From contig NZ_CP047176.1 of assembly GCF_009834225.1 (NCBI RefSeq), positions 2,976,001 to 3,040,000 of the forward strand: DNA of 64,000 nucleotides. The letters run 5' to 3'. Both the position numbers and the translations under genes were made by a program. The notes below the pieces were generated by a model. The model was given only the letters and a program-made list of their open reading frames with translations, was not told the DNA's origin and did not search any database. Each line of letters starts with the position of its first letter. The first letter of the stretch is position 1. Shown here piece by piece: positions 7,657 through 16,955 of the stretch. The DNA is from Rathayibacter sp. VKM Ac-2759. GTDB taxonomy: Bacteria > Actinomycetota > Actinomycetes > Actinomycetales > Microbacteriaceae.

Positions 7657-10600
7657 ATGCCGAACGTCCTCGATCGCTTCTCCCCCGCCACGCGCGCGTG
7701 GTTCGAGGGCGCGTTCCCGGCGCCCACCTCGGCGCAGGAGGGCGCGTGGACGGCGATCTCGAGCGGCTCGCACGCCCTGGTGGTCGCCCCGACCGGCTCG
7801 GGCAAGACGCTGTCGGCGTTCCTCTGGGCGATCGACAGGCTGGTGCAGGGGCCGCCCCCCGAGGATCCGCAGCACCGCACCCGCGTGCTCTACGTCTCGC
7901 CGCTCAAGGCGCTCGGAGTCGACGTGGAGCGGAATCTGCGCTCCCCGCTCGTCGGAGTCACGCAGACGGCCCTGCGGCTGAGCGCCGAGGGCATCGGCAC
8001 GGCCCCCTCCACCGTCACCGTCGGCGTCCGCTCGGGCGACACCCCCGCGGCCGAGCGGCGGGTGCTGCAGAAGACCCCGCCGGACATCCTGATCACGACG
8101 CCCGAGTCGCTCTACCTCATGCTGACCTCGGCCGCGCGCGAGTCGCTGCGCGGAGTCGAGACCGTCATCGTCGACGAGGTGCACGCCGTCGCGTCGACGA
8201 AGCGCGGCGCGCACCTCGCGGTGTCGCTCGAGCGGCTCGACGCCCTCCTCCCGAAGCCGGTGCAGCGCATCGGCCTCTCGGCGACGGTGCGCCCGCGCGA
8301 GGAGGTCGCCCGGTTCCTGGCCGGCCGCTCGCCCGTGCAGATCGTCGCGCCCGCCTCCGAGAAGCGCTGGGACCTCAGCGTCGTCGTCCCGGTCGAGGAC
8401 ATGTCCGAGCTCGGCGCGACCACGCAGCAGGAGGGGTCGACGATGGGGGCGACCGGTCCGCAGAGCGGGTCGATCTGGCCGCACATCGAGGAGTCGATCG
8501 TCGACCGCGTGCTCGCTCACACCTCCTCCATCGTCTTCGCCAACTCCCGGAGGCTCGCCGAGCGGCTGACCGCGCGGCTCAACGAGATCTACGCCGAGCG
8601 CCGCGAGACCGCGGCCGCCGATCGGCGCGAGGCGGGCGAGCCGGTGCCCGTCGGCGCGCTCCTCGAGCAGGCCGCCGGGTCGTCGGCTCCGCGCAGAGCC
8701 CCCGCCGAGGCGATGGGGGCCTCGGGTGCGACCAGCGGCTCCGGTCAGTCGGCTCCCGAGGACGAGCCGCTCCTCGCCCGCGCGCATCACGGCTCGGTGA
8801 GCAAGGAGCAGCGCGCGATCATCGAGGACGACCTCAAGTCGGGCCGGCTGCGCTGCGTCGTCGCCACGTCGAGCCTCGAGCTGGGCATCGACATGGGCGC
8901 CGTCGACCTGGTCGTCCAGGTCGAGACCCCGCCCTCGGTGGCGAGCGCCCTCCAGCGCGTCGGCCGCGCCGGACACCAGGTCGGGGAGATCTCGCGCGGC
9001 TCGTTCTACCCCAAGCACCGCGCCGATCTGCTGCACTCCGCCGTCACCACCGAGCGGATGCGCACGGGCCTCATCGAGGCGATCTCGGTGCCCGCGAACC
9101 CGCTCGACATCCTCGCGCAGCAGACCGTGGCCGCCACCGCGCTCGACGCGCTCGACGTCGACGAGTGGTTCGACACCGTCCGCCGCAGCGCGCCCTTCGT
9201 CTCGCTGCCGCGCTCGGCCTACGAGGCGACGCTCGACCTGCTCTCGGGGCGCTACCCCTCCGACCAGTTCGCGGAGCTCCGGCCGCGGCTGGTGTGGGAC
9301 CGCGACGCCAACACGCTGACGGGCCGACCCGGCGCGCAGCGGCTCGCCGTGACGAGCGGCGGCACCATCCCCGATCGCGGGCTCTTCGGGGTGTTCATGG
9401 TCGGCGAGCCCGGCTCGACCGGCAACCGCGTGGGCGAGCTCGACGAGGAGATGGTCTACGAGTCCCGCGTGGGCGACGTCTTCGCGCTCGGCGCGACGAG
9501 CTGGCGGATCCAGGAGATCACCTACGACCGCGTGATCGTGACCCCGGCGTTCGGCGAGCCGGGGCGCCTCCCGTTCTGGAAGGGCGACTCGCAGGGCCGC
9601 CCCGCCGAGCTCGGCGAGGCGATCGGCGCGTTCACCCGCGAGATCGGCGGCGCCGCCCCCGACCCGGCGCGCGAGCGCTGCGCGGCCGCCGGGCTCGACG
9701 CCTTCGCGACGAGCAACCTGCTGTCCTTCCTCGACGAGCAGCGGATCGCCACCGGGCAGATCCCCGACGACCGCACCCTCGTGCTCGAGCGCTTCCGCGA
9801 CGAGCTCGGCGACTGGCGGCTCGTGCTGCACTCCCCCTACGGCATGCAGGTCCACTCACCGTGGGCGCTCGCGGTGGGCGCGCGGGTGCGCGAGCGGCAC
9901 GGAGTCGACGGCGCGGCGATGGCCGGTGACGACGGCATCGTCGTCCGCATCCCCGACACCGAGTCCGAGCCCCCGGGAGCCGAGCTGTTCCTCTTCGAGC
10001 GCGAGGAGCTCGAGCAGCTCGTCACGAGCGAGGTCGGCGGCTCCGCCCTGTTCGCCGCGCGGTTCCGGGAGTGCGCGGCGCGGGCGCTCCTCCTGCCGCG
10101 CTACAACCCCGGCAAGCGCTCCCCGCTCTGGCAGCAGCGCCAGCGCGCCGCGCAGCTGCTCGACGTGGCGCGCACCTACCCGACGTTCCCGATCATCCTC
10201 GAGACCGTGCGCGAGTGCCTCCAGGACGTCTACGACCTGCCCGCCCTCCTCCGGCTCGCCGCGCGACTGGACGGCCGCGAGCTGCGGATCCTCGAGGTCG
10301 AGACCCCGACCGCGAGTCCGTTCGCCCGCTCGATGCTGTTCGGCTACGTCGCCGCGTTCATGTACGAGGGCGACAGCCCGCTGGCCGAGCGCCGCGCGGC
10401 GGCCCTCTCGGTCGACGCGGCCCTGCTCGGCGAGCTCCTCGGACGCGCCGAGCTGCGCGAGCTGCTCGACCCGGCGGTGCTCGCGCAGATCGAGCGCGAG
10501 CTGCAGCGGGTGGAGCCGGAGCGGCGGCTGCGCGGTCTCGAGGGCGCCGCCGACCTCCTCCGCCTGCTGGGGCCCCTGACGATCGAGGAGCTCGGCGAGC

Positions 10601-12342
10601 GCCTCGTGGACGAGTCGGTCTCCTCGGCCGACGTCGCCGCCGCGCCTCCGCTCGCGCGCGAGACGCTCGACGCGCACGTGGCCGAGCTCGTGCGCACGAA
10701 GCGGGTCCTGCCCGTCGGCATCGGCGGCGAGCAGCGCTACGCGGCGATGGAGGACGCCTCGCGCCTGCGCGACGCGCTGGGCGTGCCCCTCCCGATCGGC
10801 GTGCCCGTGGCGTTCATCGACCCGGTGCGCGATCCGCTGGGCGACCTCGTGGCGCGCTACGCCCGGACGCACGGTCCGTTCGCCGCGCCCGCCGTCGCGA
10901 CGAGGCTCGGCCTCGGAGTCGCGGTCGTCACCGACACGCTGCGCCGCCTCTCGGGCGAGCGCCGCGTCACCGAGGGCGAGTTCCGCCCCGACGGCACGGG
11001 CACCGAGTGGTGCGACGCCGAGGTCCTGCGGCGCCTGCGCAGCCGCTCGCTCGCCGCGCTGCGCAAGGAGGTCGAACCCGTCGACGCGGCCACCTACGGC
11101 CGCTTCCTCCCCGCCTGGCAGCACGTCGGCGGCTCGCTCCGCGGCATCGACGGCGTCGCCTCCGTGGTCGACCAGCTCGCGGGAGCGCCGATCCCGGCGT
11201 CGGCGTGGGAGTCGCTGATCCTGCCCGCGCGGGTGCGCGACTACTCCCCCGCCATGCTCGACGAGCTCACCGCGACCGGCGAGGTGCTCTGGGCCGGCGC
11301 GGGCACCCTGCCCGGCAACGACGGCTGGGTGAGCCTGCACCTCGCCGACACCGCCGGGCTCACTCTGCCGATCCCGGCCGGCGAGGCGGTCCCGCTCGGC
11401 GAGCTGCAGCAGGAGATCGTGGGCGTGCTGGGCTCGGGCGGCGGCTACTTCTTCCGTCAGCTCTCCGACGCCGTCGGCTCGACCGACGACGCGACGCTCG
11501 TCGAGGCGCTGTGGGAGCTCGTCTGGGCGGGCCTGCTGACCAACGACACGCTCGCTCCGCTGCGCACCCTCGTCGGCTCGACCGGAGGCGCGCACCGCCA
11601 GCCGCGCGCGCCCGCCCGAGCCCGCGCGCAGCGGGGGCGCACGACCGCCCGCCCGACCATGGTGACCCGCGTCGGCCCGCCCACCGCGGGCGGCCGCTGG
11701 TCGATCGTCCCGCTGGCCGAGTCCGACCCGACGATCCGGGGGCACGCCCTCGGCGAGACGCTCCTCGAGCGCTACGGCATCGTGACGCGCGGCTCCGTGC
11801 AGGCCGAGGGGGTGCTCGGAGGCTTCGCGCTGGCCTACAAGGTCCTCAGCGGCTTCGAGCAGCAGGGGCGCGCCCGGCGCGGCTACTTCATCGAGAAGCT
11901 CGGTGCCGCGCAGTTCGGCACCGCGGGGAGCGTCGACCGCCTCCGCACCTTCGTGCCGCAGGACGAGGTGCGCGAGCGTCCGCGGCCCGTCCTCGCCCTG
12001 GCGGCGACCGACCCCGCGAACCCGTTCGGCGCCGCCCTGCCCTGGCCGCAGGGCGAGGGCCACCGGCCGGGGCGGAAGGCCGGCGCGCTCGTCGCGATCG
12101 TCGACGGTGCGCTCGCCGTCTACCTCGAGCGCGGCGGCAAGACGGCCCTCACCTTCACCGACGACGAGGCGGCCCTCGCCGGCGCGGCCGGCGCCCTCAG
12201 CGGGCTGGTGCGCTCGCGCGGGGTCGAGAAGCTCACCGTCGAGAAGATCGACGGAGTCTTCGCCCTCGGCACGCCGCTCGGCGACGCCCTCACCGCCGCC
12301 GGCTTCGTCGCCAATCCGCGGGGCCTGAGGATGCGCGCGTGA
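7657..12342 (+). CDS. lhr: Lhr-family ATP-dependent DNA helicase
   Basis: The 1561-residue length fits full-length bacterial Lhr. The N-terminal helicase core has APTGSGKT, VSPLKAL, TTPESLYLM, DEVH, SAT, then SSLELGIDMG and QRVGRAGH; the remaining ~1000 residues include the winged-helix and Lhr C-terminal regions (DUF1998-free type). Lhr is a 3'-to-5' DNA/RNA-DNA helicase implicated in mutagen resistance in mycobacteria. Two Gly/Ser/Ala-rich insertions near residues 253-270 and 345-370 look like disordered loops. ATG at 7657 follows AGGGAGG by 9 nt; an upstream in-frame start at 7603 is less likely. The nei-like glycosylase gene follows after 18 nt, an arrangement also known in mycobacteria. 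Confidence 0.92.
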   Translation: MPNVLDRFSPATRAWFEGAFPAPTSAQEGAWTAISSGSHALVVAPTGSGKTLSAFLWAIDRLVQGPPPEDPQHRTRVLYVSPLKALGVDVERNLRSPLVGVTQTALRLSAEGIGTAPSTVTVGVRSGDTPAAERRVLQKTPPDILITTPESLYLMLTSAARESLRGVETVIVDEVHAVASTKRGAHLAVSLERLDALLPKPVQRIGLSATVRPREEVARFLAGRSPVQIVAPASEKRWDLSVVVPVEDMSELGATTQQEGSTMGATGPQSGSIWPHIEESIVDRVLAHTSSIVFANSRRLAERLTARLNEIYAERRETAAADRREAGEPVPVGALLEQAAGSSAPRRAPAEAMGASGATSGSGQSAPEDEPLLARAHHGSVSKEQRAIIEDDLKSGRLRCVVATSSLELGIDMGAVDLVVQVETPPSVASALQRVGRAGHQVGEISRGSFYPKHRADLLHSAVTTERMRTGLIEAISVPANPLDILAQQTVAATALDALDVDEWFDTVRRSAPFVSLPRSAYEATLDLLSGRYPSDQFAELRPRLVWDRDANTLTGRPGAQRLAVTSGGTIPDRGLFGVFMVGEPGSTGNRVGELDEEMVYESRVGDVFALGATSWRIQEITYDRVIVTPAFGEPGRLPFWKGDSQGRPAELGEAIGAFTREIGGAAPDPARERCAAAGLDAFATSNLLSFLDEQRIATGQIPDDRTLVLERFRDELGDWRLVLHSPYGMQVHSPWALAVGARVRERHGVDGAAMAGDDGIVVRIPDTESEPPGAELFLFEREELEQLVTSEVGGSALFAARFRECAARALLLPRYNPGKRSPLWQQRQRAAQLLDVARTYPTFPIILETVRECLQDVYDLPALLRLAARLDGRELRILEVETPTASPFARSMLFGYVAAFMYEGDSPLAERRAAALSVDAALLGELLGRAELRELLDPAVLAQIERELQRVEPERRLRGLEGAADLLRLLGPLTIEELGERLVDESVSSADVAAAPPLARETLDAHVAELVRTKRVLPVGIGGEQRYAAMEDASRLRDALGVPLPIGVPVAFIDPVRDPLGDLVARYARTHGPFAAPAVATRLGLGVAVVTDTLRRLSGERRVTEGEFRPDGTGTEWCDAEVLRRLRSRSLAALRKEVEPVDAATYGRFLPAWQHVGGSLRGIDGVASVVDQLAGAPIPASAWESLILPARVRDYSPAMLDELTATGEVLWAGAGTLPGNDGWVSLHLADTAGLTLPIPAGEAVPLGELQQEIVGVLGSGGGYFFRQLSDAVGSTDDATLVEALWELVWAGLLTNDTLAPLRTLVGSTGGAHRQPRAPARARAQRGRTTARPTMVTRVGPPTAGGRWSIVPLAESDPTIRGHALGETLLERYGIVTRGSVQAEGVLGGFALAYKVLSGFEQQGRARRGYFIEKLGAAQFGTAGSVDRLRTFVPQDEVRERPRPVLALAATDPANPFGAALPWPQGEGHRPGRKAGALVAIVDGALAVYLERGGKTALTFTDDEAALAGAAGALSGLVRSRGVEKLTVEKIDGVFALGTPLGDALTAAGFVANPRGLRMRA

Positions 12343-12360
12343 GCCGCGAGGGGAGCCTCC

Positions 12361-13152
12361 GTGCCCGAGGGTGACACCGTCTACCGATCCGCGCACAACC
12401 TCGCCGAGGCGCTCGACGGCCAGGTCCTGACCCGGTGCGACGTGCGCGTGTCGAAGTTCGCCACCGTCGACCTCACCGGCGAGACGATCGACTCGGTCGT
12501 GCCGCGCGGCAAGCACCTGCTGATGCGCGTCGGCGACGCCGTCATCCACTCCCACCTCAAGATGGAGGGCAGCTGGCACCTCTACCCGATCGGAGGCGGC
12601 GAGCGGCCGAAGTGGCACCGGCCCGCGTTCCAGGCGCGCATCGTCCTCGAGACCGCCGAGTGGCAGGCCGTCGGCTTCGAGCTGGGGCTCCTCGAGATCG
12701 TGCCCCGCACCGCGGAGGAGGACGTCGTCGGCTACCTCGGCCCCGACCTCCTCGGCCCCGACTGGGACTCCGAGGAGGCGCTCCGGCGCCTCTCGGCCGA
12801 TCCCGAGCGCCCGATCGGCCTCGCCCTGCTCGACCAGCGGATCATGGCCGGACTCGGCAACGTCTACCGCGCCGAGCTCTGCTTCCTCCGTGGGGTGCTG
12901 CCCACCCGCCCGGTCGGCGAGAGCGGCGACCTCGTGCGCACGATCGCCCTCGCGAAGAAGCTGATCACCGTCAACCGCGAGCGCATCGAGCGCACGACCA
13001 CCGGCAACCTCCGCCCCGGCCAGCAGCTCTGGGTCTACGGCCGCGACCGCAAGCCGTGCCGGCGCTGCCGCACCCCGATCCTCCGCGGAGAGCTCGGCGA
13101 CGACGAGCTGCAGCTGCGGGTCACCTACTGGTGCCCGCACTGCCAGACCTGA
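12361..13152 (+). CDS. nei: Fpg/Nei-family DNA glycosylase (endonuclease VIII-like)
   Basis: The 263-residue enzyme begins (GTG)PEGDTVYR: after Met removal, Pro1 and Glu2 are the catalytic residues of Fpg/Nei glycosylases, and this PEGDTV form is typical of Nei. A helix-two-turn-helix region contains LLDQRIMAGLGNVYRAELC, and the C-terminal zinc finger has its two Cys pairs (CRRC and CPHC). It removes oxidised bases and cleaves the abasic site. Its position directly after lhr suggests co-transcription in a DNA repair operon. The GTG start is fixed by the need for Pro at position 2. Confidence 0.93.
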   Translation: MPEGDTVYRSAHNLAEALDGQVLTRCDVRVSKFATVDLTGETIDSVVPRGKHLLMRVGDAVIHSHLKMEGSWHLYPIGGGERPKWHRPAFQARIVLETAEWQAVGFELGLLEIVPRTAEEDVVGYLGPDLLGPDWDSEEALRRLSADPERPIGLALLDQRIMAGLGNVYRAELCFLRGVLPTRPVGESGDLVRTIALAKKLITVNRERIERTTTGNLRPGQQLWVYGRDRKPCRRCRTPILRGELGDDELQLRVTYWCPHCQT

Positions 13153-13159
13153 GGGCGGT

Positions 13160-13675
13160 CTACTCCTCGACGGCCGAGCGGTGCCCGGGGACGTGCTTGA
13201 CGTGCAAGTCGAGGTCGGTGAGCCGCTCGATGCGGTCGACGTGCCGGCCGGCCTCGGCGCCGTCGGCGACGATCCAGCTGCCGACGAGGAGGAAGCCGTC
13301 GCGTCCGCCCGCGGTCAGCGGCCCGGTGACGGTGAAGGAGCCGATCGTCGGAGTGGAGAAGGTGACGCGCACCGGGTCGCCGTGAGCGAGGCCCTCGGCG
13401 GAGCGGTCGCCCTCGCCGGTGTCGTCGGCGCTCTCGCCCGCGAGCGCGATGCTCTGGATCTCGGTCCCGGTGCTGAGGAACACGTCGGCGACGACCAGCT
13501 CGCCTCCGACCGCGCGGCGCACGACGCCCTCGATGCCGTACAGGCCGTACCGGGGCGAGCGGACGAGGACGCGGGCCGTGTCGCCCACCGCGATCTCGGC
13601 CAGCGCCCCGCGGATCGACTGCATCTCGCGTCGGGCGGGCGGAGCGGACAGGGCGTCGAGGATCGGGCTGCGCAT
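13160..13675 (-). CDS. Hypothetical protein
   Basis: The 171-residue product has no recognisable domain. It is a soluble, beta-rich sequence with an early helix (ILDALSAPPARREMQSIR), then VGDTARVLVRSPRYGLYGIE, which resembles a small barrel, and a C-terminal DRIERLTDLDLHVKHVPGH. ATG at 13675 is chosen because any longer version would run through the tRNA-Ser gene. It ends 7 nt from the convergent nei stop. Confidence 0.6.
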   Translation of the reverse strand: MRSPILDALSAPPARREMQSIRGALAEIAVGDTARVLVRSPRYGLYGIEGVVRRAVGGELVVADVFLSTGTEIQSIALAGESADDTGEGDRSAEGLAHGDPVRVTFSTPTIGSFTVTGPLTAGGRDGFLLVGSWIVADGAEAGRHVDRIERLTDLDLHVKHVPGHRSAVEE

Positions 13676-13744
13676 CCGATCAGGGTAGCCGCCGAGGGCG
13701 GCACGCGTAGGAACGGCCCGGGCCCGGACGACCCCGGGAACACG

Positions 13745-13770
13745 GAAGGCCCCGCAGCTGCAGGGCCTTC
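13745..13770 (-). terminator. Hairpin downstream of tRNA-Ser(GCU)
   Basis: GAAGGCCC (13745-13752) pairs with GGGCCTTC (13763-13770), and the interior GCAGCTGC is itself palindromic, giving an almost continuous stem directly downstream of the tRNA on the minus strand. It probably terminates the tRNA transcript. Confidence 0.55.
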
Positions 13771-13779
13771 GAGGGAGTG

Positions 13780-13870
13780 CGGAGACGGTGGGATTTGAAC
13801 CCACGGAACCCAATAAAGGGTTCTCCACCTTAGCAGGGTGGTGCACTCGACCGGACTATGCGACGTCTCC
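13780..13870 (-). tRNA. tRNA-Ser (anticodon GCU)
   Basis: On the minus strand the 91-nt sequence has a perfect acceptor stem (GGAGACG at the 5' end with CGTCTCC at the 3' end), a G discriminator, the anticodon loop CTGCTAA reading AGC/AGU, the long variable arm typical of serine tRNAs (pairing AGAACCC with GGGTTC), and a T arm with GTTCAAATC. The 3' CCA is not encoded. Confidence 0.95.
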
Positions 13871-13961
13871 TGAGCGCTCGCCAGGCGAACGCACGACGAC
13901 CATCATAACCGCACCCGTGAGGCGGGCGTGACACCCGCCGGACCGACCGTGAGGGTGCGGC

Positions 13962-15236
13962 CTACTGCTCGTCGAGCGTGCGGCCGACGGTGCAGGTCTC
14001 CTGCTCGGCGGTCTGACCCGACACGTCGCTCGGCAGAGCGACGGTCGCCTCGGGGGCGGGCGTCGCCGGGTCCGCCGTCGCCGCCGGATCGGTGGTCGCC
14101 GGGTCGGTCGCCGCGGGGTCCGAGGTCGCCGCCGGGTCCGACGTGGCCGTGCCGGTCGACTCCGATCCGCCGCCCGTCGTGCCGGTGAGCGCGATCGGCT
14201 GATCGGCCAGCAGCGCGGCGTTCAGAGCACCCGCCGCCTCCTCGCTCGGGTAGACGCCGTTGCCGTCGATGTAGGTGGGGTACTGCACGAAGACGACGCT
14301 CGCGAGGTCGACGTCCTTCACGGCCAGGCCGATGGAGACCATGGTGTTGACGTTCTCGAGCGAGGTCGAGAGCTGCATGTTCGAGACGGCGGCCTTGGCC
14401 AGACCGTAGAGCGCGACCGGGTTCGACAGCGTGGAGGCGCTCTTCACCTTGCGCACGAGCGACGACAGGTAGACCTGCTGGCTCGAGATGCGGGTGAGGT
14501 CGCTGCCGTCGCCGACGCCGTGCCGGGTGCGGAGGAACGCGAGCGCCTCGGCGCCGACCAGCGTGTGCGTGCCCGCGGGCAGGTTCAGACCGGTGTACTC
14601 GTCCTCGATCGGCGAGGCGACGCAGACGTCGACTCCGCCCACGGCGTTCGACATCTCGATGACGCCCTCGAACTGGATCAGCGCCGCGTACGGGATCTCG
14701 AGGCCCGTGAGCTGCTCGACCGTCTGCACCGTGCAGGCGAGGCCGCCGTAGCTCAGCGACGTGTTGATCTTCGCCGAGCGGAGCGGATCGGAGACCGCGC
14801 CCGTCGTCGGGTCGGTGCACGAGGGGATCGGCACGTACATGTCGCGGGGGAAGCTGATGACCTCCACGGTCGAGTGGTCCTCGGAGATGTGCATCAGCAT
14901 CGTCACGTCGTTGAGGTTCTCGGAGCGGTCGCCGTAGGCGCCCTCGGCCGAGCCCTCCGCGCTGTCACTGCCCGCGAGCAGGATGTTGACTCCGCCCTCG
15001 ATGGCGCCGATCTCGGGCACGGCGGTGGAGCCGTCGGTCGAGCCGACGTCGAGATCGACCGAGGGACGGGCGCTCCCGGCGATCATCGACACCGCGATGG
15101 CGACGATGCAGACCGTGCTGAGGACGCCGACGCCGACGCACGCCGCGAGGATCCGCGCCGCGAAGCGCAGCCCGCTCTGAGGTCGGAGGCGACCGTGCCG
15201 GGCGGCGGTCCTCCGGGTCGCAGCGGGTTCGCTCAT
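13962..15236 (-). CDS. LCP (LytR-CpsA-Psr) family wall glycopolymer transferase, paralogue 1
   Basis: The 424-residue protein has a short cytoplasmic N-terminus, one transmembrane segment (about residues 30-52, ILAACVGVGVLSTVCIVAIA) and an extracellular LCP domain. Visible LCP motifs are NILLAGSDS, NDVTMLMHISEDH, VISFPRDMYVPIP and AFLRTRHGVGDGSDLTRISSQQ, containing the conserved Arg and Asp residues. LCP proteins attach wall teichoic acid-like or other glycopolymers to peptidoglycan. A Thr/Ala/Asp/Pro linker built of DPAAT-like repeats leads to a short tail GQTAEQETCTVG. The start at 15236 is ATG. A possible -10 (TACGCT on the minus strand, 15311-15316) lies in the gap to the paralogue, so each may have its own promoter. 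Confidence 0.9.
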   Translation of the reverse strand: MSEPAATRRTAARHGRLRPQSGLRFAARILAACVGVGVLSTVCIVAIAVSMIAGSARPSVDLDVGSTDGSTAVPEIGAIEGGVNILLAGSDSAEGSAEGAYGDRSENLNDVTMLMHISEDHSTVEVISFPRDMYVPIPSCTDPTTGAVSDPLRSAKINTSLSYGGLACTVQTVEQLTGLEIPYAALIQFEGVIEMSNAVGGVDVCVASPIEDEYTGLNLPAGTHTLVGAEALAFLRTRHGVGDGSDLTRISSQQVYLSSLVRKVKSASTLSNPVALYGLAKAAVSNMQLSTSLENVNTMVSIGLAVKDVDLASVVFVQYPTYIDGNGVYPSEEAAGALNAALLADQPIALTGTTGGGSESTGTATSDPAATSDPAATDPATTDPAATADPATPAPEATVALPSDVSGQTAEQETCTVGRTLDEQ

Positions 15237-15407
15237 CAGGACGTACTCTCTCTCGGGCGTCCGGCGCGGCTCACGACGTGAGGTCTCGCCGGCGGGGCGG
15301 TTCGAGGAGGAGCGTACCCGGCGATCCCCGACGGCGGCTCCGCGCACCGGAGCAGGCGCCTGTGAGTCGGCGCCGAGGAGCCGGCGCGGCGGGGCCGGCG
15401 CAGAGGG

Positions 15408-16739
15408 TCAGCCGAAGAACCCGACCGAGCAGGTCTGCTGGTCGGCGCTCTGACCGGTGACGGGCACGGCGACCTTCGTCTCCTCCGCGGGGGTCGCGGG
15501 GTCGGCCGGAGTGCCGGGGGTCGCCTCGGCGGTCGCGACGGGGTCGGTCGTGGCGGGGCCCGCTGCGGGCGCCGGCGCCGACGTGGCGGAGGCCTCGCCC
15601 TCGACGACCGCTCCCGCACCGGTCCCGCCGGTGAGCGCGATCGGCTGATCCGACTGGAGCGCTGCGGCGAGCAGGTCGCCGGCCGCGCGGTCCGGGACCA
15701 CTCCGCTCGAGACCGCACCGGTCGGGTACTGCGCGAAGACGACGTTCGCGAGGTCGACGTCGCTGAGGGCGAGCCCCATCTGCACCATCGTGTTGACGTT
15801 GTTGAACTCGGTCGACAGCGTCATGTTGCTGAGGGCCGCCTTGGCCAGCCCGTAGAGGGCGACCGGATTCAGCAGCGTGTCGGAGCTCTTGATCTGGCGC
15901 ACCAGCGCCGAGAGGAACACCTGCTGGTTGCTGATGCGGGTGAGGTCGCTGCCGTCGCCGATGCCGTGGCGGCTGCGGAGGAACTGCAGGGCCGCCATCC
16001 CCTCGAGGGTGTGCGTGCCCGGCTCGAGGTAGGTGTTCGTGTAGGGGTCCGCGATCTCGGTGGCGACGCAGACGTCGACTCCGCCGACCGCGTTCGACAT
16101 CTCGATGACACCGTTGAACTGCACGACGGCGCCGTAGTCGACCCGGACGCCGAGGAGGTCCTCGGCGACTCCGGCGACGCAGCCGAGGCTGATGTCCTTG
16201 CCCATCGCCTCGTTGATCTTGGTGTCGTAGCGGGTGGGGATCGTCTCCCCGGTCGCCGCGTTCACGCACGAGGGGATGTCGACGTACATGTCCCGGGGGA
16301 AGCTCACGACGGTCGCGTTGCTGTGGTCGGCCGAGACGTGCATCAGCATGTTCACGTCGTTGAGGACGCTCGTCTCCTCGTCGGGGTCGCCGTAGGCGTC
16401 GCCCTGGCCCTGCCGCGAGTCGCTGCCGACGATGAGGACGTTGAAGCCGCCCTCCAGCGCGCCGATCTCGGGCACCGCGGCGGCCGCCTCGACGCTCGAC
16501 CCGGCGGCGACCGGATGCAGATCGACCGACGGCTGCGCCGACTGCACGAGCAGCGTCGCGGCGATGGCGACGACCGAGACGGAGGCGACGACGCCGACTC
16601 CGGAGATCGTCGCGGCGGCCTTCACGAGCGTGCGCGCGAGGCTGTGCCGCTTCTGGCGCCCGTGCCGCACGAAGGGTCGCGGCGTGCGCGCCGACTCGTC
16701 CGCGGCGGAGGGCTCCGTCGAAGGGCGCGTCCTGCGCAT
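15408..16739 (-). CDS. LCP (LytR-CpsA-Psr) family wall glycopolymer transferase, paralogue 2
   Basis: This 443-residue paralogue shares the layout of its neighbour: a basic cytoplasmic N-terminus, a single transmembrane helix near residues 38-65, then an LCP domain with NVLIVGSDSRQGQGDAYGD, LNDVNMLMHVSADH, VVSFPRDMYVDIP and QFLRSRHGIGDGSDLTRISN. A low-complexity Ala/Pro/Thr linker precedes the tail GQSADQQTCSVGFFG, which mirrors the tail of paralogue 1. The pair clearly arose by tandem duplication. A TAGTAT -10 (16847-16852, minus strand) gives a leader of roughly 100 nt. Confidence 0.9.
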   Translation of the reverse strand: MRRTRPSTEPSAADESARTPRPFVRHGRQKRHSLARTLVKAAATISGVGVVASVSVVAIAATLLVQSAQPSVDLHPVAAGSSVEAAAAVPEIGALEGGFNVLIVGSDSRQGQGDAYGDPDEETSVLNDVNMLMHVSADHSNATVVSFPRDMYVDIPSCVNAATGETIPTRYDTKINEAMGKDISLGCVAGVAEDLLGVRVDYGAVVQFNGVIEMSNAVGGVDVCVATEIADPYTNTYLEPGTHTLEGMAALQFLRSRHGIGDGSDLTRISNQQVFLSALVRQIKSSDTLLNPVALYGLAKAALSNMTLSTEFNNVNTMVQMGLALSDVDLANVVFAQYPTGAVSSGVVPDRAAGDLLAAALQSDQPIALTGGTGAGAVVEGEASATSAPAPAAGPATTDPVATAEATPGTPADPATPAEETKVAVPVTGQSADQQTCSVGFFG

Positions 16740-16955
16740 CCGTCTCCCGTTCGTCTCGAGTGCTGGCGGTGGTGGGCGGATCGGGACGCATCCGGCCGGA
16801 GGTGGAGCAGGGACTCGCGGAGGGATCGCCCTGTCCGCGTCGGGCCATACTACCCAGAGTCGCCCCGGACCTCACCCGGACCGGTCACGACAGACCTCCG
16901 CCACCTCCCGCCCCGGCCCGAGGGAACCGATTCGAGCGAGCGGACATATCCCGTC

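Noticed and set aside
7552..13140. Very long open frames antisense to the lhr-nei genes (up to 1094 codons)
   Set aside because: They are shadows caused by high G/C at third codon positions; their products are low-complexity and the sense-strand proteins are clearly recognisable.
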